Origin: JBIOJB01 sp044450465
GTDB lineage: Bacteria; Chloroflexota; Dormibacteria; Dormibacterales; Dormibacteraceae
Direction: 5' to 3'
Length of the DNA stretch: 37,301 bases
Assembly (NCBI GenBank): GCA_044450465.1
Contig: JBIOJB010000017.1
Span: forward strand, 1-37,301
Part shown: positions 1 through 7,631 of the stretch, one piece after another
Layout of the letters: each line of letters begins with the position of its first letter
Numbering within the stretch: position 1 is the stretch's first letter
Notes under the pieces: model-generated
Seen by the model: only the letters and a program-made list of their open reading frames with translations
Told to the model about the DNA's origin: nothing
The model's database searches: none
Position numbers and translations under genes: made by a program

Positions 1-883
1 AGCTGGTGGGCGGCGGCGGCGGCGAGGCACCCGCCAGCAGCGGCAGGATGTCTCCTACGGTCGTGGCGGCAGACTGACCGAGCAAGCCCACGCCCAAGGT
101 CTCTTCGATCCCGCGCAGGGTTCCGTACTCGTTGCCGCCCGTAGCCGGCGTGCCGTGCGCGGAGCCGACGACCAGGGTGAGGACCTGCTCCGACTGCTCG
201 CCCTCGTCAAATGTGATGATGATCCGGCCGCCGGCCGCCCACCAGCTCGAAGCCTGGACCTGGGCGACCAGGCCTTGAAGGAACGCGTCGCCCTGGGCCG
301 GTGTCCCATCGTGCATGTCGTTCGTGGTGTTGGGCGACACCCAGATGAAGGGTGGAGCAGTACCTGAGTTCAGGTCGGATGTGAGCTGAGGATACGGCAC
401 GTCGCGGTTGCACTGGTTCGGGCTGTTCCGAACCGAGTTGAAGTACATGAAGGGGTTGTGGTTGACGTCATAGCCGCCGGGGCCGAACTGGTCGGTGAGG
501 TCGCACGCCATGGGCATGTCCTGCATGTAGGCCTTCCAACCGATCCCGGCGGCCGCCAGCTCGTCCGTGAGCTGCGGGCCGGCGTAGGTCTTGTCCTGCG
601 GGGTGAGGTCCTGCGGATTGTCCTGGATCGAGCCTGAAACCAAGCCCAAATAGTTGGGCTCGCTGGGATGACTCAGGTCAGTGGTGCTGACCGACCCATT
701 CGTCGCGACCAGGTGGTTGAGATAGGGCATGTTTGCGTTGCCGACCACCGCCTCGTAGCTGGCGTTCTCCATCAGCACGATCATCACGTGAGGGGGGCCT
801 GCCGCGTGGACAGGGCGGACCACCGATAGGGCGGGCGCGGCGCACAGGACAGCGACGCTCAGAAGAGCGAGGTGCCGGGGCAC
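1..883 (-). CDS. Exported phosphoesterase (phospholipase C/acid phosphatase-like), 3' end cut by window
   Basis: The protein is read on the minus strand from a GTG at 883 and runs off the left edge with no stop, so only about 294 residues are present. The N-terminus has a signal peptide: Arg/His, then a hydrophobic stretch (LALLSVAVLCAAPAL), then a VHA-A cleavage-like site. The mature part starts with PHVMIVLMENASYEAVVG, the metal-binding start of the phosphoesterase family PF04185, followed by HPSEPNYLGLVSGS and ITFDEGE, typical of that family. It ends in a run of prolines (LLAGASPPPPPPTS), which suggests a linker to a further module beyond the edge. It lies 63 bp downstream of glmS and in the same direction, with a hairpin between them. 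An in-frame TTG about 33 bp upstream of the GTG is an alternative start that gives a more basic N-terminus. The substrate (phospholipid or phosphomonoester) cannot be told. Confidence 0.82.
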   Translation of the reverse strand, partial: MPRHLALLSVAVLCAAPALSVVRPVHAAGPPHVMIVLMENASYEAVVGNANMPYLNHLVATNGSVSTTDLSHPSEPNYLGLVSGSIQDNPQDLTPQDKTYAGPQLTDELAAAGIGWKAYMQDMPMACDLTDQFGPGGYDVNHNPFMYFNSVRNSPNQCNRDVPYPQLTSDLNSGTAPPFIWVSPNTTNDMHDGTPAQGDAFLQGLVAQVQASSWWAAGGRIIITFDEGEQSEQVLTLVVGSAHGTPATGGNEYGTLRGIEETLGVGLLGQSAATTVGDILPLLAGASPPPPPTS

Positions 884-919
884 CCCGGTGATGGGTCCCC
901 TCAGTTTCAGTGGCAAGAG

Positions 920-939
920 GCCATCTTGGACCAGATGGC
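920..939 (-). terminator. Hairpin just after the glmS stop
   Basis: A perfect 7-bp stem (GCCATCT/AGATGGC) with a 6-nt loop begins 7 bp after the glmS stop codon. It is followed by CTCTTGCC rather than a true T-run, so it may be a weak terminator or an mRNA 3'-end stabiliser between glmS and the phosphoesterase gene. Confidence 0.4.
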
Positions 940-946
940 GGCCTGA

Positions 947-2779
947 TTACTCGACTGTGACGCTCTTGGCCAAATTCCGGGGCTGGTCGACATCGCGGCC
1001 AAGCTCAACCGCGACGTGGTAGGCGAACAGCTGAAGGGCCACAGTGCTGAGGACCGCTGAGGCCGCCTCGTCGCCGGCCGGGATCTCGATCCGGTCGGCT
1101 GCGACGGTGTCGAGGCTGTGGTCGCCCTCGGTGACCAGCGCCAGCACCGGAGCCCCGCGCGCTGCCACCTCGTGAACGTTGCTGACCATCTTCTCGCGGG
1201 TGGCGCCGTCGGTGCAGATGGCGACCACAGGGAAGCCCTCATCGAGCAGCGCAATCGGGCCGTGCTTGAGCGCGCCGGCAGACGTGCCTTCGGCGTGCAC
1301 GTAGGAGATCTCCTTCAGCTTGAGGGCCGCCTCAAGCGCGATCGGGTAATTGATACCTCGCCCGACGAACATGAAGTTGTCGAACCGGCTGTAGCGCCGG
1401 GCCAGGGCCGCAATCTCGTCGTCCCGCTTGAGGATGCCGCGAACTGCCGAGGGCAGCGCTCTCAAGGAATCCGCGATCTCCTGCTGCCGCTCCAGCGAGA
1501 TCCGCCCTCTGGCGCTCGCCACACGCATGGCAAGCAGGTAAAGGGTGATGAGGTGGCCCACGAACGTCTTGGACGAGGCCACGCCGATCTCCGGGCCTGA
1601 TTGCAGGTACACCACGCCATCCGCATCGCGCGCCGCAGTGCTGGACACGACGTTGCAGATGGCAAGCGTCCGCGAGCCTCGCTCCTTGGCCTGGCGAAGG
1701 CCGACGATGGTGTCGGCCGTTTCCCCGGACTGCGTGATGACCACGGTCAGCGTCTCAGGACCAATCGTGGGCCGGCGGTACCGGAACTCAGACGCGTCGG
1801 CCGCGCGTGCGGTGACACCCGCCCAGTCTTCGATTAGATACTCGCCGGCCATTGCAGCATGCAGGGAGGTGCCCATCCCCAGCAGCAGCACGTCGCGATA
1901 ACTTGACAGCTCCTCATCCGAAGTCTCGTACCCCTGGAATCGGACGCGGCCCTCTGCGTTCAGCCTGCCCCTGAGGGCGGCCGTTACCGCATCGGGGACC
2001 TCGTTGATCTCCTTCAGCATGAAGTGGCGGTAGCCGCCCTTCTGCGCCTGGCTCACGTTCCAGTCCACGTGTATGACCTTGGGCTTGACGGACCGCCCAT
2101 CCAGGTCGGTCACGTGGGCTCCAAGGCGCGTCAGCGCCGCCACCTCGCCCTCGCCAAGCACCAGCACCCTTTTCGTGTACGGGATCACCGCTGTGACGTC
2201 GGAGGCTAGAAAGAATTCCTTGTCCCCGAGCCCGACGACAAGAGGAGCATTCAACCGCGCGCCGACCAGCAGGTCGGGGTCGTCCATCGAGTACATGGCC
2301 AGCGCGTAGGCACCCCTGATGCGCTTCAACGCGCACCGAACGGCCGCGAGGAAATCGCCCCGATAGCAAGCCTCGATCAGGTGAGGCACGACTTCGGTGT
2401 CTGTCTCGGACAGGAATTGATGGCCGCCCGCCTCGAGCTCAGCCTTGAGCTCGGCGAAGTTCTCGATTATCCCGTTGTGCACGACCACGATCCGGCCCGT
2501 GCAGTCGAGGTGTGGGTGGGCGTTGACGACGCTCGGCTTGCCGTGGGTTGCCCACCGGGTGTGGCCGATGCCAAGCTGGCCCTTCGGCATGCTGTCCTTC
2601 AGCCTCTCGACCAGGGCCGCAACCTTGCTGTCGCTCTTTGTAGTGCTGGTCCGGTCCGTGGTGCGGTCGAGGACCGAGATGCCCACGGAGTCGTAGCCGC
2701 GGTACTCGAGGCGTGTGAGGCCGTCGATCAGCACGGGAGTCGCATCCCGCCCGCCGAGGTACCCGATGATCCCACACAC
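947..2779 (-). CDS. glmS: Glutamine--fructose-6-phosphate aminotransferase (isomerizing)
   Basis: This cytoplasmic enzyme makes glucosamine-6-phosphate from fructose-6-phosphate and glutamine, the entry step to UDP-GlcNAc for peptidoglycan and polysaccharide. The protein has 610 residues, the usual length. It starts MCGIIGYLGG, so Cys2 becomes the N-terminal nucleophile of the class II glutaminase domain after Met removal; this fixes the GTG start at 2779. Other glutaminase motifs seen are GIGHTRWATHG and VVHNGIIENF. Two SIS sugar-isomerase domains follow (MGTSLHAAMAGEY and QSGETADT; later VGRGINYPIALEAALKLKE). The C-terminus DQPRNLAKSVTVE carries the conserved lysine that takes part in isomerisation. 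A candidate promoter and a 5'-terminal hairpin precede it. It probably feeds the nearby exopolysaccharide locus as well as the wall. Confidence 0.98.
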   Translation of the reverse strand: MCGIIGYLGGRDATPVLIDGLTRLEYRGYDSVGISVLDRTTDRTSTTKSDSKVAALVERLKDSMPKGQLGIGHTRWATHGKPSVVNAHPHLDCTGRIVVVHNGIIENFAELKAELEAGGHQFLSETDTEVVPHLIEACYRGDFLAAVRCALKRIRGAYALAMYSMDDPDLLVGARLNAPLVVGLGDKEFFLASDVTAVIPYTKRVLVLGEGEVAALTRLGAHVTDLDGRSVKPKVIHVDWNVSQAQKGGYRHFMLKEINEVPDAVTAALRGRLNAEGRVRFQGYETSDEELSSYRDVLLLGMGTSLHAAMAGEYLIEDWAGVTARAADASEFRYRRPTIGPETLTVVITQSGETADTIVGLRQAKERGSRTLAICNVVSSTAARDADGVVYLQSGPEIGVASSKTFVGHLITLYLLAMRVASARGRISLERQQEIADSLRALPSAVRGILKRDDEIAALARRYSRFDNFMFVGRGINYPIALEAALKLKEISYVHAEGTSAGALKHGPIALLDEGFPVVAICTDGATREKMVSNVHEVAARGAPVLALVTEGDHSLDTVAADRIEIPAGDEAASAVLSTVALQLFAYHVAVELGRDVDQPRNLAKSVTVE

Positions 2780-2795
2780 CTTTCAGATCTCTTCC

Positions 2796-2811
2796 GGGTT
2801 CCAAGGAACCC
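2796..2811 (-). promoter_or_regulatory. Palindrome at the predicted 5' end of the glmS mRNA
   Basis: GGGTTCCAAGGAACCC is a perfect 16-bp palindrome 17-32 bp upstream of the glmS start. With the promoter proposed just upstream, transcription would begin at about 2811, so the RNA would start with a 6-bp stem-loop. It could be an operator at +1 or a stabilising 5' stem-loop. It does not resemble the glmS ribozyme. Confidence 0.4.
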
Positions 2812-2817
2812 ACCTTC

Positions 2818-2846
2818 AGGCTAGGTGCGGCTGATTCGGTCGGCAA
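2818..2846 (-). promoter_or_regulatory. Candidate glmS promoter
   Basis: On the minus strand TTGCCG (2841-2846) is separated by 17 bp from TAGCCT (2818-2823), a TANNNT-type -10 box. The implied start site is about 30 nt upstream of the glmS GTG. This is a sequence match only. Confidence 0.4.
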
Positions 2847-2866
2847 TGGTGGAAACCGCCCACCAT
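2846..2866 (-). terminator. Hairpin downstream of the fibronectin III protein gene
   Basis: A 7-bp stem (ATGGTGG/CCACCAT) encloses a 7-nt loop, about 34 bp after the stop of the upstream gene and touching the -35 box proposed for glmS. There is no T-run. It is the only clear hairpin able to separate the two transcription units. Confidence 0.4.
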
Positions 2867-2899
2867 GGGACATGCGACCCACAAGGATCGGGAATTAGC

Positions 2900-5800
2900 C
2901 TAAGCCGCCCTCAGGACCGCGCAGACGACGAACCACTGGGTCGAAGTCGGGAAGCTGAATACGGTGTGCTGCTGGCCGGCTGCGCTTGAGCTGATGTCCT
3001 CCACGCCCTGCGAGCCGCTGGAGTTCTGGATTCGCTTGGCGAAGGACACCCCCTGGCTGGAGCCAGGTGTCAGTGTGCCTGGGCCGCTGGTCGCGGTCAT
3101 CCCTCCAAACACCAACTCACCGCTTCCCACTGCGGCGGTCAGCCCGGAGTCGGCGGTCGCGCTGCTGCCTTTGGCCACCACCACCTGATCAAGAGGATTG
3201 ACCGTTGCCACTCCAGAGTATTCTCCTGCGCCGCCCTGCAGGTAGGTGGCGCCGGTTGAGGTGATCGTGATCGTGAGGCCGGCTGGAGCAGCAGCGCTGC
3301 TCGGGCGGTAATAAAGCGCAATGTCTCCGGGCGCTGTCGGGCTGCCCCGCCAGGTCGTGGACGAGGAACGCGTCCAGGACCCGTTCACGCTGTCCGAGAC
3401 ACCCACCTGGCCGGGCGAGTCGTACTGGCCGAACCAGCCGATCAGGAGATCGCCCTGCGCCACCGGCCCGAACTTCAGGGTCACCGTTGTCACGCGGCTG
3501 CCGGTCGCGACGACCGCGCTCTGCACGTACTTCGGCACGCCGGCGACATGGGTCGAGGCCGAGGCCGGGGCTGACTGTGCGGAGTGATTGCCGGCCGCGT
3601 CGAAGGCATCGACCGTATAGGTGTATGTGGTCCCTGCGACTACCGTGGCGTCGGTGAAGGCCAGGGTCGTGCCGCCCGCCGTGCTCAGCACCGCACCATT
3701 GCGGTAGACCGTGTAGCCGGTCACGCCGACGTTGTCGGTCGACGCATTCCAGGCCAACGCGATCGAGGTGGACCCGCTGGCTGTAGCCGCGAGGCCAGCC
3801 GGCACCGAAGGTGGAATGGTGTCACCTGCAGGCGTCGTCACCGAGATCGGCGCCGATGCGATCGAGTGATTGCCGGCGGCGTCGAGCGCGTCGACCGCGT
3901 AGGTGTGGGTGCTGCCGGAGGTCACCAGGTCGTTGTAGGTGAGCACGGCGGCCCCCAGGGAAATCAGCGACGTGCCGTCGCGGATGACGTCATAGCCCGC
4001 AACTCCCACGTTATCGGTCGACGCCGACCAGGAGACATTCACTGAGGTTGCCGAAGCTGCGGTTGCGGTCACGCTGCCTGGCGTTGTGGGGGGAATGTCG
4101 TCATGTGTGGCCGCAGTCACCGTCGTCGACTGGGCCGAGTGGTTGCCGGCAGCATCAAAAGCGTCGACCCTGTACGTGTAGCTGAAACCGTGTCCCAGGC
4201 CCGTGTTCGCGTAGGACAGAGGCGACGCTGCGGTGGTTCCAATCATCAGGCCATTTCGATAGACGGTGTAGCCGGCGACCCCGACGTTGTCCGTCGAGGG
4301 GTTCCAGGTCAGGTCGATCTCACTGCTTGAAGCGACGTTGGCGGCCAACCCGGTCGGCGTCGTAGGAGGAGTCCAATCGGGCGTAGTCACATTAGAGGCA
4401 AGCGATTGCGCCGAGTGATTGCCGGCCGCGTCGAATGCATCGACCGTGAAGCTGTATGAGGTGACTCCGACAACCGAGCGGTCGGCATAGGTCAGAGTCG
4501 TGCCGGACACCGCGCTTAGTGACACACCGTTGCGATATACGGTGTAGCCCGTTACGCCCACATTGTCGGTCGAAGCATTCCACCTGAGGTCGACCTCACC
4601 CACCGGCCCTACCTGCGCTACGACGCCGGCAGGTACCGTCGGCGGTTGAGTGTCTGGGGTGGCCGGCGTGGTGGCGCTGATCGGCGACGACTGAGCCGAA
4701 TGGTTCCCCGCGGCGTCGAACGCATCCACCGAGTACGTGTACGTGGTTGACGCCGCCACTGTCTTGTCCGCCCACGATGCCACGGTCCCGCCGGTCGTGG
4801 TCAGGACCACTCCATTTCGATAGACCGTGTAACCCGTCACGCCGACGTTGTCGGTAGAGGCATTCCAGCTCACGTCGACCTCACCCGGCGAGACCGCCTT
4901 GGCGGCGACCCCTGCCGGTACCGACGGCGGCGTCGTGTCAGGTGTGGTGATGCTGACCGACGACGACTGCGCCGAATGGTTGCCCGCTGCGTCATAAGCG
5001 TCGACCGTGTAGGAGTAAGCGGTCACGCTGGTGACTGTGTTGTCAACGAACGACAGAGCCGGCGCGGTGACGGTGGCCAGCTTCGTGCTGTTGCGGTATA
5101 CCGTGTAGCCCGCCACCGCGACGTTGTCGGTGGAGGCGTTCCAGCTCAGGGTTACCAGTGGTGCAGTGCTGCTGGCCGCCGCGACGAGTCCTGTCGGAAC
5201 GGTCGGCGGCTGCGTGTCTGCGTTCGCGTATGGGTGGAAGGTCGCAGCCATCGCGTACCAGTCGGTGGCGCTGCCAAATGTCGCCCGCGCGTTTTGCGCC
5301 CCAGGCGCGCTCGACAGGATGTCTTCGATGTCGACCGATCCGGAGGGTTTCTGCGCCCGCATGGTGAACGGCTGGCTTTGCGAAGCACCCGCGGTGATGC
5401 TTCCAGGTGACCCGCCTGTGATGATGCCACCGACCACGAGCTCGCCCCCAGCCGCAGCCGCCGTCGCGCCTGAATCGACCACCGCGCTGTTGCCCATCGC
5501 TATCGCCGCGCTGTCGAGGGCGCCTGTCGGTGCGACACCGCTGTAATCGCCGGCCGCCCCCTCGAGGTATGTCCCAGCGCTGGACGAGATGGTGATAGTG
5601 ACGCCGTTAGGCGCAGCTGCGGCATTCTGCACGTAGAACAGGGCGAGATCGCCCGCCCCGCTGGACCATTTGGACGAAGCGCCGCGGATCCACGCACCGT
5701 TCACGTTGTCAGACACCTGCACCAGGCCGGCAGAGTCGTATTGGCCGAACCAGCCGACCAACAGGTCGCCCAAATGAACGGCCGCCGTCAATGGAAGGGT

Positions 5801-7420
5801 CGTGGACGCAACCTTTGAACCCGTCCCGACGACCCCGGCCTGGACAAACCGAATCCCTGGAGGGGGGGGTGGCGGTGGGGGCGGCCCGGCCTGCGTCGTT
5901 ACCGGAAGCGCCGCCGATTGGGCGGAATGGAGGGCTGCCGAGTCGACAGCGTCGACCGTGTACGAGTACGTGGTCGAGGCCGCGACCGAGGCGTCGGAAT
6001 AGGTTGTCGCGGTGGCTCCCACAGTGCTGCCCACCGAGGCGCCGTTGCGGTAGACCGTGTAGCCGGTGACAGCCGTGTCGTCGGTCGATGCATTCCACTG
6101 CAGCGCCACCGCGCTAGCCGTCACCGACGGTGCCACCAGACCGGTCGGAACGGTGGGCGGGATCGAATCGTTGATCGGGACCAGTTCGAACGCTCCGATA
6201 TCGCAGCCTGTGCCTTGCGGCCGGCTGATACCCCGCTGGTCGGTGCTCCCGCTGCAGCCGCTCACGCTGGTCGGGATGGCGTTGGCCGCCGGGCTCGTCA
6301 CCGGTAGCGCCATCGTCTGCGTCACGCCCCCATTGGAAGCTAGGGCTCCAAGCTGTGGAGCGCTGTTGTTGAGCGAATGCTGGGCCGCCGTGAAACCACA
6401 CGACGAGCCGCTGTCCAGGTTGTACCCGCCGTCGATGATGGGCGGGCCGTTGCTGTTGCAGTTCTCACTTCCAACCCCATTGGCGATGATGCTCATGATC
6501 AGCGTCGTGGTCGCCGTGACCGACCCGTAGCTGTAGTTGTGGATGTCAGCACCGGTAGAGGCGGTGTTGCCGGAAAACGTGGACTGGATGAAGGTCATGG
6601 TGCCGAAGTTGTTGACCGCGCCTCCCCCGCTGCTCACGCCGGTGTTGTTGTAGAAGGTGCTGTTGGTGACCGTCATCGTGGTGTCATTGTCGATCGCACC
6701 ACCCCCACCGCCGGTGTTGCCGACGAAGGTGCTCGACGACACATTCGTCGTGCCGTAGGCGTTGAGGATGCCACCGCCGCCGTAGATGTAACCGTTGTTG
6801 TTGGCGAACGTGGTCTGGCTCACCGTCGCCATGTTCTGGTTGAAGATGCTGGCGCCTTCCTGGGCGAGGTTGTTGCTGAAAACGCTGGTGGTGACCGTCA
6901 AATTGCCGCTGTTGCTGATCGCACCCCCCGAGACCCCGTTGGGCGAAGGTGACTGGTTACCCGAGAAGGTGCTGTTGCTCACCGAGAGCGTGCCGTGGTT
7001 ATAGATACCGGCTCCGCCGACGGTTCCAGAGTTTGACAGCAGACCGTTGCTCAAGGTCAACGAATCGACCGTCAGGCTTCCTGACGACGCAACATCGAAC
7101 AGCCGGAACGCCGGAGTTCCGGCGGCTGTCGAGCGCGCAATGGTGGCCCCGTTGCCGGCGATGGTGACGACGCCTGTGATCACCGGCAGCCCCGTTCCCT
7201 CGTCCGCCGAGTTGTTGGCGGCTGTCACGGTGTAAGTGCATGCGGCAGTGAGGGTGAGCGTGCCGCCACCAGCGACGGAGGCGACCGCTGCGACGAGAGC
7301 CGGGGTCGAGCACGCGATCGGCGTCGCGGCATCTGCGGCCTGTGGGCTCGCTAGGAAGGCAAACGCCACGAGGCTGACTCCGGCGCCGAAGCCTACCGGT
7401 CGTCGCCTCGAGGGACTCAC
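2900..7420 (-). CDS. Large exported protein: beta-helix, seven fibronectin III domains and two repeated C-terminal-type modules
   Basis: This 1506-residue protein has a signal peptide (MSPSRRRPVGF, hydrophobic core, ADA-A site near residue 32). Residues about 35-415 form a parallel beta-helix built from short repeats (SNSTFSGN, VSSSTFVGN, VTNSTFYNN) and end with DQRGISRPQGTGCDIGAFEL, typical of choice-of-anchor Q proteins. Fibronectin III domain 1 follows (about 420-505), then nine prolines, then a roughly 200-residue module (GTGSKVAS...GDLLVGWFGQYDS). Six tandem fibronectin III domains carry WNASTDNVGVTGYTVYRNG and DAAGNHSAQS signatures. A second copy of the 200-residue module closes the protein. 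No catalytic motif or LPXTG anchor is seen. GTG at 7420 is the start, with a GGTGA upstream. The role is probably surface or matrix binding (inference). It lies between the exopolysaccharide export genes and glmS. Confidence 0.9.
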   Translation of the reverse strand: MSPSRRRPVGFGAGVSLVAFAFLASPQAADAATPIACSTPALVAAVASVAGGGTLTLTAACTYTVTAANNSADEGTGLPVITGVVTIAGNGATIARSTAAGTPAFRLFDVASSGSLTVDSLTLSNGLLSNSGTVGGAGIYNHGTLSVSNSTFSGNQSPSPNGVSGGAISNSGNLTVTTSVFSNNLAQEGASIFNQNMATVSQTTFANNNGYIYGGGGILNAYGTTNVSSSTFVGNTGGGGGAIDNDTTMTVTNSTFYNNTGVSSGGGAVNNFGTMTFIQSTFSGNTASTGADIHNYSYGSVTATTTLIMSIIANGVGSENCNSNGPPIIDGGYNLDSGSSCGFTAAQHSLNNSAPQLGALASNGGVTQTMALPVTSPAANAIPTSVSGCSGSTDQRGISRPQGTGCDIGAFELVPINDSIPPTVPTGLVAPSVTASAVALQWNASTDDTAVTGYTVYRNGASVGSTVGATATTYSDASVAASTTYSYTVDAVDSAALHSAQSAALPVTTQAGPPPPPPPPPGIRFVQAGVVGTGSKVASTTLPLTAAVHLGDLLVGWFGQYDSAGLVQVSDNVNGAWIRGASSKWSSGAGDLALFYVQNAAAAPNGVTITISSSAGTYLEGAAGDYSGVAPTGALDSAAIAMGNSAVVDSGATAAAAGGELVVGGIITGGSPGSITAGASQSQPFTMRAQKPSGSVDIEDILSSAPGAQNARATFGSATDWYAMAATFHPYANADTQPPTVPTGLVAAASSTAPLVTLSWNASTDNVAVAGYTVYRNSTKLATVTAPALSFVDNTVTSVTAYSYTVDAYDAAGNHSAQSSSVSITTPDTTPPSVPAGVAAKAVSPGEVDVSWNASTDNVGVTGYTVYRNGVVLTTTGGTVASWADKTVAASTTYTYSVDAFDAAGNHSAQSSPISATTPATPDTQPPTVPAGVVAQVGPVGEVDLRWNASTDNVGVTGYTVYRNGVSLSAVSGTTLTYADRSVVGVTSYSFTVDAFDAAGNHSAQSLASNVTTPDWTPPTTPTGLAANVASSSEIDLTWNPSTDNVGVAGYTVYRNGLMIGTTAASPLSYANTGLGHGFSYTYRVDAFDAAGNHSAQSTTVTAATHDDIPPTTPGSVTATAASATSVNVSWSASTDNVGVAGYDVIRDGTSLISLGAAVLTYNDLVTSGSTHTYAVDALDAAGNHSIASAPISVTTPAGDTIPPSVPAGLAATASGSTSIALAWNASTDNVGVTGYTVYRNGAVLSTAGGTTLAFTDATVVAGTTYTYTVDAFDAAGNHSAQSAPASASTHVAGVPKYVQSAVVATGSRVTTVTLKFGPVAQGDLLIGWFGQYDSPGQVGVSDSVNGSWTRSSSTTWRGSPTAPGDIALYYRPSSAAAPAGLTITITSTGATYLQGGAGEYSGVATVNPLDQVVVAKGSSATADSGLTAAVGSGELVFGGMTATSGPGTLTPGSSQGVSFAKRIQNSSGSQGVEDISSSAAGQQHTVFSFPTSTQWFVVCAVLRAA
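3550..5215 (-). repeat. Tandem array of six fibronectin III-coding units
   Basis: Six units of about 270-285 bp lie head to tail inside the large exported protein gene. The segment coding for STDNVGVTGYTVYRNG recurs near 3730, 4005, 4280, 4565, 4845 and 5120, with near-identical stretches between units. A seventh, isolated unit lies near 5930-6140. Such an array can expand or contract by recombination and can be mis-assembled from short reads. Confidence 0.85.
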
Positions 7421-7564
7421 CAGGTCACCGAACGCATCCTCGGCCGCCCAGCGTGACGTCGCTGTCGAACGGCCCGGCCGACGGCGATTGCGAACAGGCG
7501 CGAGAAGAGGCGGGTGCAGCTGGTCGCGCGCCGGCCCAGACGGGGCTCAGCAAATCCGATTGGA

Positions 7565-7580
7565 GCCCGCACGTGCGGGC
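7565..7580. repeat. Perfect 16-bp palindrome between the two large surface genes
   Basis: GCCCGCACGTGCGGGC is self-complementary, with two further flanking pairs after one mismatch. It lies in the 211-bp gap between the stop of the 1059-residue protein gene and the start of the fibronectin III protein gene, and could form a hairpin terminator without a T-run or be a protein-binding site. Nothing else is recognised in this gap. Confidence 0.45.
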
Positions 7581-7631
7581 GCCGCACACGATTGCGACGC
7601 CCGCGCTTGGAATTCACTTTCGTCACTGGGG

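Noticed and set aside
2780..2899. glmS ribozyme
   Set aside because: The leader is too short and lacks the ribozyme core; only simple dyads are present.
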